From assembly GCA_030646565.1 (NCBI GenBank), contig JAUSLA010000050.1:1-22652 (forward strand): a stretch of DNA of 22,652 nucleotides, given 5' to 3'. The notes beneath the pieces were generated by a model. That model was not told the origin of the DNA. It did no database searches and saw nothing but the letters and a program-made list of their open reading frames with translations. The DNA comes from a bacterium (GTDB lineage: Bacteria; Patescibacteriota; Minisyncoccia; Minisyncoccales; RBG-13-42-11). The position numbers were made by a program, and so were the translations under genes. This document shows positions 14,771 to 21,813 of this stretch, piece after piece. How positions within the stretch are numbered: the first letter of the stretch is position 1; each line of letters opens with the position of its first letter.

Positions 14771-15781
14771 ATGGCAAAGAAAAAAGAAGAAAAAAAATCA
14801 GACGGAAGTTTACAGGAAGCGGTTGACGAAATTAAGCAGAGGTTCGGAGAGGGGGCAATTATGAAATTAAGAGAGGCGAGAGCGGTTGATATTGACGCTA
14901 TTCCCACGGGTTCTATTTCGCTGGATTTGGCTTTGGGCATTGGAGGAATGCCTCAAGGAAGAGTGATTGAGATTTTTGGTCCGGAATCAACGGGTAAAAG
15001 CACTTTGGCGCTTCATGTTTGCGCCGAAGCCCAAAAAAGAGGAGGCGTTGCCGCTTTTGTTGACGCGGAACATTCTTTGGATCCGGATTATTCCAAAAAA
15101 TTAGGGGTTAACATAGATGAACTTTTGATTTCTCAGCCGGATTCCGGCGAACAGGCGCTTCAAATAGTTGAGACTTTGGTAAGGTCTGGAGAGGTGGACG
15201 TCATTGTTATTGATTCGGTGGCGGCTTTAGTCCCCCAGGCGGAAATTAACGGAGAAATGGGCGAATTCCAGATAGGCCTCCAGGCAAGGCTGATGTCTTC
15301 TGCTTTAAGAAAGCTGTCGGGAATTATCGCCAAGACAAAAACAGTTGTTATTTTTCTAAACCAGACGAGGATGAAAATCGGGGTCCATTGGGGCAATCCG
15401 GAAACAACTTCGGGAGGTTTGGCCTTGAAGTTTTACGCTTCTATCAGGATTGATTTGAGAAGAATTGCTCAAATTAAACAGAAAGATGAAATTGTGGGTT
15501 CCAGGATTAAGGCAAAGATAGTTAAAAATAAAGTTGCTCCTCCTTTCAAAATCGCTGAATTTGATATTTACTACAACGAGGGTATTTCTTATTTGAGCGA
15601 TATTATAAACGCCGGATTAAAATTCGGCGTAATCAAAAAAATGGGAAGCTGGTTTCAGTTTGAAGAATCAAAACTCGGCCAGGGCATGGAAGCCAGCAGA
15701 GCGTTCTTAAAAGAAAATCCTAAAGTTGTAGAGCAAATTAAAAAAGAACTACTTACGAGTCCCGCGAAGCAGGACGAGTGA
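14771..15781 (+). CDS. recA: Recombinase RecA
   Basis: A strand-exchange ATPase and the co-protease that would stimulate self-cleavage of LexA-type repressors, including the LexA-Dam fusion in this window. Walker A is GPESTGKS at 70-77. The catalytic region FVDAEHSLDP, the L1 loop QARLMSSALRKL and the L2 loop NQTRMKIGVHWGNPETTSGG are present. In L2, E. coli M202 and F203 are replaced by His and Trp. At 336 aa it is slightly shorter than E. coli RecA. The acidic C-terminal tail is replaced by TSPAKQDE, residues 329-336, which are encoded by a hairpin repeat that also supplies the end of the frame. It converges with rpsR, with 13 bp between the stop codons. Confidence 0.97.
   Translation: MAKKKEEKKSDGSLQEAVDEIKQRFGEGAIMKLREARAVDIDAIPTGSISLDLALGIGGMPQGRVIEIFGPESTGKSTLALHVCAEAQKRGGVAAFVDAEHSLDPDYSKKLGVNIDELLISQPDSGEQALQIVETLVRSGEVDVIVIDSVAALVPQAEINGEMGEFQIGLQARLMSSALRKLSGIIAKTKTVVIFLNQTRMKIGVHWGNPETTSGGLALKFYASIRIDLRRIAQIKQKDEIVGSRIKAKIVKNKVAPPFKIAEFDIYYNEGISYLSDIINAGLKFGVIKKMGSWFQFEESKLGQGMEASRAFLKENPKVVEQIKKELLTSPAKQDE
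15756..15778 (+). repeat. Hairpin repeat forming the recA 3' end
   Basis: These 23 nt have arms GTCCCGC and GCAGGAC around GAA, flanked by CGA and GAG. They match 16943-16965 at 19 of 23 positions, with most differences in the loop. The repeat supplies the last codons of recA, and the TGA stop follows directly. Confidence 0.7.
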
Positions 15782-15794
15782 AGAAGAACCCCTT

Positions 15795-15992
15795 TTATTT
15801 AGAGCTCGGGGACAAGAGGGCTAAATACCTCGCCCTTTTTATAGCTTGGGCGACTTTTCTCTGATGACTGGAACAAACTCCGGTTCTTTTTTTTGCTCTA
15901 ATTTTTCCTGAGGAAGCGATAAATTTCCTCAAGAGTTGAGTATTTTTAAAATCAATTGATTTAGCGTTGCGCTGGCAAAAATAACAAGGCAT
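15795..15992 (-). CDS. rpsR: Small ribosomal subunit protein bS18
   Basis: A 30S protein of the platform that binds next to bS6. The 65-aa sequence has the family core TGVCSSHQRKVAQAIKRARY and ends LALLSPSSK. C3, C6, C40 and H43 form a C-x2-C...C-x2-H set that may bind zinc, as in some non-E. coli bS18 proteins. It is the last gene of the rpsF-ssb-rpsR operon, starting 2 bp after the ssb stop. Its length is short but normal for bS18. Confidence 0.97.
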   Translation of the reverse strand: MPCYFCQRNAKSIDFKNTQLLRKFIASSGKIRAKKRTGVCSSHQRKVAQAIKRARYLALLSPSSK

Positions 15993-15994
15993 AT

Positions 15995-16447
15995 TTAAAA
16001 TGGTATTTTAGAGATATCTACCTCTTCCTCCTCTTCAATTATCGGAATGTCTTCTTGGGCAACGTCTTGTTTGGGTTCTGGTTGTCTTGGTTCGGAGGGA
16101 CCTTGGTTTTGTCTCCCCGCTGTTCTCGGTCCCAATTGCATTCTTTCGGTAACTATTTCAGTTCTGTTTCTTTTGTTTCCCGAAGCGTCCTGCCAGTTCC
16201 TTGTTTGGAGTCGCCCCTCTATCAAGACTAAAGATCCCTTTGTAAGGTATTGGGACATTGTCTCCGCCAGTTTTCCAAAAGCAACAACATTGTGAAATTC
16301 TGTCTGCTGTTGTTTTTGGCCGGATTTGTCAGTATAAAAACGGTCCGTAGCCATGCCGAAAGAAGCAACTGTTTGACCCGAAGGTAAGGCTCTTGTTTGA
16401 GGATCGCGGGTAAGGTGGCCGGCTAAAATAACTTTATTGAGGTTCAT
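15995..16447 (-). CDS. ssb: Single-stranded DNA-binding protein
   Basis: Binds and protects single-stranded DNA in replication and repair. Residues 1-108 form the OB fold (MNLNKVILAGHLTRDPQ, ATDRFYTDKSGQKQQQTEFH, LIEGRLQTRNWQD). Residues 109-134 are a Gly/Gln/Pro-rich linker. The acidic tail ends in DISKIPF, the partner-docking tip of bacterial SSB. The start codon lies inside the end of rpsF (14-nt overlap, ATGAACCTCAATAA), which indicates translational coupling. The rpsF-ssb-rpsR order is the classical arrangement. Confidence 0.97.
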   Translation of the reverse strand: MNLNKVILAGHLTRDPQTRALPSGQTVASFGMATDRFYTDKSGQKQQQTEFHNVVAFGKLAETMSQYLTKGSLVLIEGRLQTRNWQDASGNKRNRTEIVTERMQLGPRTAGRQNQGPSEPRQPEPKQDVAQEDIPIIEEEEEVDISKIPF

Positions 16448-16880
16448 TAAGTATTTCTTCTAACCTTTTTTCTATTTCTTCTAATTCGACTTTTTTTTCC
16501 TGCGGCCGAGTTATGGATTGTTCAGTTGTTCCTTCTTTTCTCTTTAAAGGAAAGCGTATTTTAAATTCTTCGGCCTTTTCAACCCGTATTTGGCTTGGTT
16601 TTTTGGTTAGGATCAAATGACGGAGGATTCTGTTTTCTTCTTTTAAAATTTTTTCCATCCCATCTATATGTTCAGGATTTAATTGGAAAGTCGCAACGCA
16701 GAGATACGCTTCAGTTTCTTTTTTAATCGGATAAGCCAATTTTTTCTTTAGGGGAAAAGATTGGTCTTGAAATAATCCTCCTTTTTCTTCTGAAAAGGCA
16801 GTAATTTTTTCCCGGATTTTCCTTATTTCTTCTTCCGGTACGCTAGATGCGACCAGATAAGTAAGTTCGTAATGATTCAT
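16434..16880 (-). CDS. rpsF: Small ribosomal subunit protein bS6
   Basis: A 30S platform protein that pairs with bS18. The family N-terminus MNHYELTYLV sets the start at 16880. The frame stays open upstream to 17057, but that part is translated hairpin repeats and should not be annotated as coding. The core includes KKKLAYPIKKETEAYLCVATF and ENRILRHLILTK. The protein has 148 aa, longer than E. coli bS6, because of a charged Lys/Glu-rich C-terminal extension from about residue 112 (KKVELEEIEKRLEEIL), a likely helix. It is first in the operon. The repeat cluster upstream probably contains or neighbours its promoter. Confidence 0.95.
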   Translation of the reverse strand: MNHYELTYLVASSVPEEEIRKIREKITAFSEEKGGLFQDQSFPLKKKLAYPIKKETEAYLCVATFQLNPEHIDGMEKILKEENRILRHLILTKKPSQIRVEKAEEFKIRFPLKRKEGTTEQSITRPQEKKVELEEIEKRLEEILNEPQ

Positions 16881-16887
16881 GTAGCGA

Positions 16888-17081
16888 GCTTTCGCGTAGC
16901 GAAAGCGAAGCTGAAGACGAGGACGAAGTCCTCGTCGCCTACCGAGTCCTGCTTTGCAGGACGAGTCAAAGAAGATAAATCTTCTTTTCCACCCTTCACC
17001 TGCGGGCTTGGGTAGCTGAAGATGAAGACGCAGTCCTCGTCGCCTACCGAAGGTCAAGATGAGGACGCAGTCTTCATAGGC
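16888..17081. repeat. Dense cluster of palindromic modules between rpsF and the phosphomannomutase
   Basis: In order: a hairpin with arms GCTTTCGC and GCGAAAGC (16888-16906); a 27-bp module with arms GACGAGGAC and GTCCTCGTC (16913-16939); a hairpin with arms GTCCTGC and GCAGGAC (16943-16965); a module with arms GAAGAT and ATCTTC plus a TTTTCCACCCTTC tail (16965-16993); and two further 27-bp modules with GCA loops (17018-17044, 17055-17081). The modules share flanks such as TCGCCTACCGA. The arms differ in sequence between copies, but pairing is largely kept. Confidence 0.85.
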
Positions 17082-17093
17082 TTGTCTTTATGC

Positions 17094-17099
17094 TACAAT
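17094..17099 (+). promoter_or_regulatory. Possible -10 box of the phosphomannomutase gene
   Basis: TACAAT lies 8 bp before the first ATG at 17108. A start about 7 bp downstream of it would give an almost leaderless mRNA. The -35 match is poor, so this is tentative. Confidence 0.3.
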
Positions 17100-17107
17100 A
17101 AAACCAT

Positions 17108-18598
17108 ATGGAAATCAACCATCGAGTGCCGCTATTGCGGCACGAAGATAAAGATGAGAACGAAGTTCTCATCGCCCCCAATATTTTCCGCGCCTACGAT
17201 GTAAGAGGAATTTATCCCGATGACCTTAATGAAGATGCAGCTTACAAGATAGCTTTATCTTTTGCAAGGTTGTATCCCAAAGCAAAAAAAATAGTGGTCG
17301 CGCGGGATACGAGAAAAAGTTCGCCAGCTCTTGCAGCTAAAATTAAAGAGGCTTTGGTTGAGAGCGGCAAGGAAGTGTTTGATATCGGAATCGCTCCCGA
17401 CCCTTTGTTTTATTTTTCTATTTTTCATTATCCGAGCCGTAGGCGAAGGATATATGACGGAGGAATTATGGTTTCCGGCTCTCACAACCCCAAAGAGTAC
17501 AACGGTTTGATGATGCATATCCGTAAAGAAAAAGGAAAAATATCGGAAGATGTTATCGGCAAAGATCTGGAAAAAATTAAGAAATTAGCGATGGGGCGAG
17601 AAGAATTACAAGATAAGATGAAGCGGGGCAGAATTCATTCTTTAGAAATTTCCAAGGATTATATGGATTTTGTGGGAAAAAAAATTAAATTAAAGCGTCC
17701 TCTAAAAATAATTATTGATTCCGGCAACGGGGCCTGCGGTTTTTTACCGGAAAATATTTTCAAAAAATTGGGATGTAAAGTAAAAACTATATTCGGCGAT
17801 TTTGACGGTAATTTTCCCAATCATTTGCCGGATCCTTACGATGAAAAAAATCTCGCGTTTCTCAAAAAAGAAGTTCTGGAAAGAAAAGCTGATTTGGGTT
17901 TTGCCTTTGATTCAGACGGCGACAGAGTAGGGGTAATTGATAATAAAGGCAGGGTGGTTTCAGGGGACGACTGCCTTTTAATTTTAGCCAGAGAGGTTTT
18001 ACAAAGAAAAAAGGGACCCATTGTCCATGATGTAAGGGTTTCAAAAGCGTTTTTGGATGAAATGGAAAAATTGGGGGCAAAGACCTATTTTTCTATCTCT
18101 CACCATTCAGCTGTTATTAGGAAAATCATTGAAAAAAAAGCGGTTTTTGGCGGGGAGATTACCCTGCACTTCCTTTTTCCTCTGGATTATTATCTTTGTG
18201 ATGAAGCAATTTTCGCCTCGCTTAAAATAGCTGAAATCGCCTCAAGGCAAAAAGATTTTGCCGAATATCTTGATACTTTGCCCAGATATCATGCCAGTCC
18301 CGAAGTATTTATTGATTCCACGGATGAAGAAAAATTCAATATTATTAAAAAACTGCAAAAATATCTTCGAGAAAAAAAATATAATTTTGTAAGCGTTGAC
18401 GGGGCGAGGATTAATTTTCCTCACGGCTGGGCTTTGGCTAGGGCGGCAAATACCACGCCAATTATAAAATGCCGTTTTGAGGGGGATACAAAAGAAGATC
18501 TGATTAAAATAGAAAATACAGCTTTGAAAATTTTTAAAAAAGTGGGAATTCCCGTAACAAAAAAGACCTATCAGTCATTAGGTCTCGTAGAGATCTGA
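17108..18598 (+). CDS. Phosphomannomutase/phosphoglucomutase
   Basis: An alpha-D-phosphohexomutase that interconverts hexose 1- and 6-phosphates for nucleotide-sugar supply. The conserved N-terminus NIFRAYDVRGIYP starts at residue 25. The catalytic phosphoserine loop is GSHNP with S125. The metal loop is D268-S-D270-G-D272-R273. The sugar-binding loop reads GGEITLHF (348-355), where the family usually has G-E-x-S-G-H, so two positions are changed. The phosphate-binding loop near the C-terminus is RAANTTP instead of R-x-S-N-T-x-P. Residues 1-24 precede the family start and are encoded mostly by two hairpin repeats, so the true start is uncertain. No alternative ATG exists before the domain. 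It could act on mannose or glucose phosphates (manB/pgm type). Confidence 0.92.
   Translation: MEINHRVPLLRHEDKDENEVLIAPNIFRAYDVRGIYPDDLNEDAAYKIALSFARLYPKAKKIVVARDTRKSSPALAAKIKEALVESGKEVFDIGIAPDPLFYFSIFHYPSRRRRIYDGGIMVSGSHNPKEYNGLMMHIRKEKGKISEDVIGKDLEKIKKLAMGREELQDKMKRGRIHSLEISKDYMDFVGKKIKLKRPLKIIIDSGNGACGFLPENIFKKLGCKVKTIFGDFDGNFPNHLPDPYDEKNLAFLKKEVLERKADLGFAFDSDGDRVGVIDNKGRVVSGDDCLLILAREVLQRKKGPIVHDVRVSKAFLDEMEKLGAKTYFSISHHSAVIRKIIEKKAVFGGEITLHFLFPLDYYLCDEAIFASLKIAEIASRQKDFAEYLDTLPRYHASPEVFIDSTDEEKFNIIKKLQKYLREKKYNFVSVDGARINFPHGWALARAANTTPIIKCRFEGDTKEDLIKIENTALKIFKKVGIPVTKKTYQSLGLVEI
17123..17176 (+). repeat. Two hairpin modules coding for the phosphomannomutase N-terminus
   Basis: Positions 17126-17143 form a hairpin with arms GTGCCGC and GCGGCAC, which aligns with the GTCCTGC/GCAGGAC module at 16943 including its CGAG flank. 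Positions 17150-17176 are a copy of the 27-bp module with arms GATGAGAAC and GTTCTCATC around GAA. They encode residues 6-23, including DENEVLIA. Confidence 0.75.
18559..18585 (-). terminator. Intrinsic terminator for the RNase J-trpS operon
   Basis: On the minus strand AGACCTA and TAGGTCT pair across an 8-nt loop and are followed directly by a run of five more T. It lies 40 to 66 bp past the trpS stop, inside the last codons of the convergent phosphomannomutase gene. Confidence 0.6.
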
Positions 18599-18606
18599 TC
18601 TCTACG
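18586..18606. repeat. 9-bp hairpin at the phosphomannomutase stop codon
   Basis: CGTAGAGAT and ATCTCTACG pair around CTG, and the TGA stop is within the hairpin. No T-run follows on the plus strand, so termination there is uncertain. It abuts the minus-strand terminator and could aid transcription stopping between the convergent genes. Confidence 0.6.
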
Positions 18607-18624
18607 CTCAATCTTTGAAGGGTT

Positions 18625-19602
18625 TTAAGAAAGGCCCATTTTTTTTCGAACATCCGCCATGGTGGAGCCGGCTATAAGCTGCGCTCTTTTTTTTCCTTGC
18701 TCTAAGATTGTTTTAACGTAAACATCCCGTGAAAGAAATTCTTGCTGTTTTTTACGAAAAGGATCCAAAGCGTCAATAACGGCGTTTGCCAAAGTTTTTT
18801 TAAATTCAGCATAACCTTTTTTCTCAAATTTTTTCTCAAGTTCTTCGATTGTTTTATTGGCTAATAAAGAATAAATGGTTAATAGGTTGGAAATGCCCGG
18901 TTTCTTTTTTAGATCGTATTTTATGGATTTTCCCGTGTCTGTGACAGCCCTCATTATTTTTTCTTTTATTTTTTCCGGCGAATCGAAGATATCAATGCGG
19001 CTTTCCGACGGGTCTGTTTTTGACATTTTTTTTGCGGGATAGCTTAAACTCATTATTCTTTTTCCGGTTTCAGAAATTTTGGCTTCGGGAATTTTAAATG
19101 TTTCTCCGAACTTTTGATTGAATTTTCTGGCAATAGTTCTTGCTAACTCCACGTGCTGTTTTTGATCTTCTCCCACCGGCACAATCTCTGTCTGGTAAAG
19201 CAAAATATCGGCTGCCATGAGCACAGGGTAATTTAGAAGCCCGGCATTGACGTTTTCTTTGAATTTTTTTGATTTCTCTTTGAATTGAGTCATCCTGCCG
19301 AGGTCCCCAAGAGGTGTGACGGTATTTAAAAGCCAGGTTAATTCTGTATGCTCTTTAACTTGCGACTGGATAAAAATTACAGATTTTTCCGGATTGACTC
19401 CGGCGGCCAAATACACAATCGCTTTTTCCAGAATAGAATTCTCAAGCTTTGCAGGATCATATGGCGAAGTCAATGCGTGCAAATCGACAATGCAAAAAAT
19501 ACATTCGTTTTTGTCTTGAAGTTCGATCCATTGGCGGATGGCTCCAAGGTAATTCCCGATATGAATAGCGCCTGTTGGCTGTATACCGCTAAATACACGC
19601 AT
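18625..19602 (-). CDS. trpS: Tryptophan--tRNA ligase
   Basis: A class I aminoacyl-tRNA synthetase that charges tRNA-Trp. The N-terminus MRVFSGIQPTGAIHIGNYLG contains the HIGH-type motif (H14-I-G-N17). The KMSKS loop is KMSKT at 192-196. The segments MAADILLYQTEIVPVGEDQKQH and LGRMTQFKEK are typical of bacterial TrpRS, and 325 aa is the normal length. It starts 11 bp after the RNase J stop on the same strand, so the two are probably co-transcribed. No T-box or leader peptide is visible upstream. Confidence 0.97.
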   Translation of the reverse strand: MRVFSGIQPTGAIHIGNYLGAIRQWIELQDKNECIFCIVDLHALTSPYDPAKLENSILEKAIVYLAAGVNPEKSVIFIQSQVKEHTELTWLLNTVTPLGDLGRMTQFKEKSKKFKENVNAGLLNYPVLMAADILLYQTEIVPVGEDQKQHVELARTIARKFNQKFGETFKIPEAKISETGKRIMSLSYPAKKMSKTDPSESRIDIFDSPEKIKEKIMRAVTDTGKSIKYDLKKKPGISNLLTIYSLLANKTIEELEKKFEKKGYAEFKKTLANAVIDALDPFRKKQQEFLSRDVYVKTILEQGKKRAQLIAGSTMADVRKKMGLS

Positions 19603-19613
19603 GATTTTCTTTA

Positions 19614-21302
19614 TTAAACTTCTATAACTACCGGAAGAATCATCGGCCTTCTTTGAGTTTTAGTATAGAAAAACTGGCCAATTTTATTTCTAATTTCATC
19701 TTTAATATAGCTCCAGTTTACTATTCCGCCCGAGCCCGAAGTTCCGTTTACGATTTCAATAACTTTTTTGCGCGTCTCCCTCAATAATTCTTTTGATTCC
19801 CTAAGATAGACAAATCCTCTTGATATTATATCGGGAGAGCCTTTAACTTTGCCGGTTTTTCTGTCCACTATTGCGACAATAACGAACATTCCGTCTTCGG
19901 CCAACATCTGTCTGTCTCTTAGGACCACTTCGCCGACATCTCCAATGCCCAAGCCGTCAACCATTACATAGTTTGCGGGGACTTGTTCTCTCGCGACCGA
20001 GATATTAAAAGGAGCGAGATTGATAATCTGACCGTTTTCAGCAACAACTATATTTTTTTCAGGCATTCCCGCTTCTCTGGCAATTTGGGCGTGGCTGGCA
20101 AGCATTGAATATTGGCCGTGAATGGGAATGAAGAATTTTGGGTTCATAATCTTTATCATTTCTTTTAATTCTTCTTTCTGGGCATGGCCTCCAGCATGAA
20201 TATCCATCATTTTGTAGTGAAAAACTTTTACTCCTTGGCGCAAAATATTGTCTTTTAACATCTGGACCGTTCTTTCGTTCCCGGGAATGACCGAAGAAGA
20301 AAGAATGACAGAGTCGCCTTTTTTGAAACGGATAAAACGATGTTCTCTTTGGGCGATTTTCATTAAAACCGCCGACCCTTCCCCTTGGGCTCCGGTGCAT
20401 AAAACAGTTATTTTTGAATCGGGATAATTTAGCACTTCTTTGCCCGAGATTAAAGTGCCTTTCTTTGCCTTAATATATCCCAAGGCCTTTGAAAGTTCCA
20501 CATTTATTTTCATTGAGTATCCTTCGGGGCAGACCTTCCTTCCGTATTTTTCCGACAAATAAATAATTTGCTGGATTCGGTTAATCAAGGAAGCGAAAGT
20601 GGCAGAAATAATTCTTCCGGAGGAATGTATAAAAATCTCTTCCAGATTTTTTTCAATTGTCTGTTCAGAAAGAGAATGCCCTTCTTCTTCGGCTCCCGTG
20701 GAGTCGGAAAGCAAAAGGAGAATTCTTCTTCTTCCCAGACCTTCAAGTTTTTGGAAGTTGGTTGGCAAATCATTTACGGGATGGGAGTCAAACTTAAAAT
20801 CCGAGGTATGTATAATATTTCCAACAGGGGTCTCTATCAGCAATCCCAAATCATCGGGAATATTGTGGTTCATTTTGAAAAATTCAACAGTAAAAGGGCC
20901 CAAATTAATTCTTGAATTATCCCTAACTTCGGTTATATTTAATTTCGGCAAATTCGGAAACTCTTCCTGTCTTCTTATAATTATTCCCCGAGTAAGAGGG
21001 GAGGCGAAAAATTGCAATCCCGGGCGCCAGATTTTTCCGATTAAATAGGGGATGGCCCCTATATGGTCGTAGTGGCCGTGGGTGAAAACTATGCCTAAAA
21101 CATTTTTTTCTTTTCCCTGAAGATAGCTGATATTCGGCACGATATAGTCAATGCCGGGCATATCTTCTTCCGGCATTCTAAAACCCATATCGCAAATTAA
21201 AATCTTCTCTTGGTATTCAAAGAGCATCATATTTCTTCCCACTTCGCCCAAGCCGCCAAGAGGGATTATTCTAAGATTTGATTGCCTTAATTGTTTAATC
21301 AT
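19614..21302 (-). CDS. rnj: Ribonuclease J
   Basis: A metallo-beta-lactamase/beta-CASP ribonuclease for mRNA decay and rRNA processing (endonuclease and 5'-3' exonuclease in characterised members). The metal motif HGHYDH is at 75-80. Further ligand candidates are H146 (MNHNIPDD), D168 (HTSDFKFD) and H395 (PIHGQY). The beta-CASP region includes CTGAQGEGSAVL, the loop SSSVIPGNE and IHAGGHAQKEE (H369, H373), where the more usual form is H-x-S-G-H. At 562 aa it is full length. The start is the ATG before MIKQLRQSNLRIIPLGGLGE. trpS follows closely. A 54-bp part of its 5' region is nearly duplicated at the window end. Confidence 0.96.
   Translation of the reverse strand: MIKQLRQSNLRIIPLGGLGEVGRNMMLFEYQEKILICDMGFRMPEEDMPGIDYIVPNISYLQGKEKNVLGIVFTHGHYDHIGAIPYLIGKIWRPGLQFFASPLTRGIIIRRQEEFPNLPKLNITEVRDNSRINLGPFTVEFFKMNHNIPDDLGLLIETPVGNIIHTSDFKFDSHPVNDLPTNFQKLEGLGRRRILLLLSDSTGAEEEGHSLSEQTIEKNLEEIFIHSSGRIISATFASLINRIQQIIYLSEKYGRKVCPEGYSMKINVELSKALGYIKAKKGTLISGKEVLNYPDSKITVLCTGAQGEGSAVLMKIAQREHRFIRFKKGDSVILSSSVIPGNERTVQMLKDNILRQGVKVFHYKMMDIHAGGHAQKEELKEMIKIMNPKFFIPIHGQYSMLASHAQIAREAGMPEKNIVVAENGQIINLAPFNISVAREQVPANYVMVDGLGIGDVGEVVLRDRQMLAEDGMFVIVAIVDRKTGKVKGSPDIISRGFVYLRESKELLRETRKKVIEIVNGTSGSGGIVNWSYIKDEIRNKIGQFFYTKTQRRPMILPVVIEV
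21215..21268 (-). repeat. Source copy of a segment duplicated at the window end
   Basis: This 54-bp part of the RNase J gene, coding for about residues 12-29, matches 22599-22652 at 52 of 54 positions. The two copies lie in the same orientation, about 1.4 kb apart. Confidence 0.9.
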
Positions 21303-21397
21303 AATTGATTCTTATTTATTTGTGGTTAAACAAAGCCCGAGGTTGTTTATTTTGCAGGGTAGGTCTTTTTTTACGATGAAACGATAAACTCATAATT

Positions 21398-21724
21398 TTA
21401 AAGCGCAGGTGGAATTACTTCTTCTGCCGGAGCTTCGGCCGGGGGCGCAAAAGTTTTTTTCGTCTCAACAACGCCGCCCTTGCCAAAAATTAAGAAAATG
21501 GAAATGATAATCGCTAGCGCTGCAATCCCGAACAAAACATAAGACGCTTGCCGTTCGTTCTTAACAAGTCCGCCGGAATATCTTATTACCCACTGAACGA
21601 TTTTTGATGTTTCGGGGCGGAAGATTCTCGCTGGTTTCCGTTGTTCATCTTGAGATTTTACGCCAGAGTCCTTAAGCGCGCCGCTCAAATCAATCTCTTC
21701 TTGATTGTTTTTTTCTGTATCCAT
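21398..21724 (-). CDS. Single-pass membrane protein of unknown function
   Basis: A 108-aa protein with a hydrophilic N-terminus (1-58), one transmembrane helix at about 61-81 (SYVLFGIAALAIIISIFLIFG) and a Pro/Ala/Glu-rich tail ending PAEEVIPPAL. There is no signal peptidase site or catalytic motif. Basic residues before the helix (VKNERQ) and a short acidic tail suggest a cytoplasmic N-terminus with the tail outside (inference). It precedes RNase J by 95 bp on the same strand. The ATG has AAGG just upstream, within a hairpin repeat. Function unknown. Confidence 0.7.
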   Translation of the reverse strand: MDTEKNNQEEIDLSGALKDSGVKSQDEQRKPARIFRPETSKIVQWVIRYSGGLVKNERQASYVLFGIAALAIIISIFLIFGKGGVVETKKTFAPPAEAPAEEVIPPAL

Positions 21725-21735
21725 AACCTTTGGTA

Positions 21736-21787
21736 GGCGAAGAGGATTGCATCCCCTTCTTCACCCTTCGCTTTTGTTGCGCAAAAG
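21736..21787. repeat. Two-hairpin palindrome module upstream of the membrane protein gene
   Basis: Positions 21736-21762 match the 27-bp module, with arms GAAGAGGAT and ATCCCCTTC (one mismatch) around TGC. They are followed by ACCCTTCG and a second hairpin at 21771-21787 (CTTTTG against CAAAAG). The flanks ACCTTTGGTAGGCGA and ATCGGGTA also match the copies at 17040 and 12558. It forms the leader of the gene starting at 21724. Confidence 0.8.
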
Positions 21788-21813
21788 ATCGGGTACTCAA
21801 CTTCGTCAGTTTA

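Noticed and set aside
15756..15795. recA hairpin as a bidirectional terminator
   Set aside because: The hairpin is inside the coding end and has no adjacent T-run on either strand; the nearest minus-strand T-run is more than ten bases away.
16881..17057. N-terminal extension of the rpsF frame
   Set aside because: The family start MNHYELTYL is at 16880. The upstream codons are translated palindromic repeats rich in Arg/Leu and have no counterpart in bS6.
16888..17176. Possible CRISPR or origin of replication in the hairpin cluster
   Set aside because: Units are imperfect palindromes without regular spacing or unique spacers, and no cluster of DnaA boxes accompanies them.
17022..17204. 60-codon plus-strand frame over the rpsF/phosphomannomutase gap
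   Set aside because: It runs through the repeats and the start of the phosphomannomutase in another frame; no family resemblance and no start signal.
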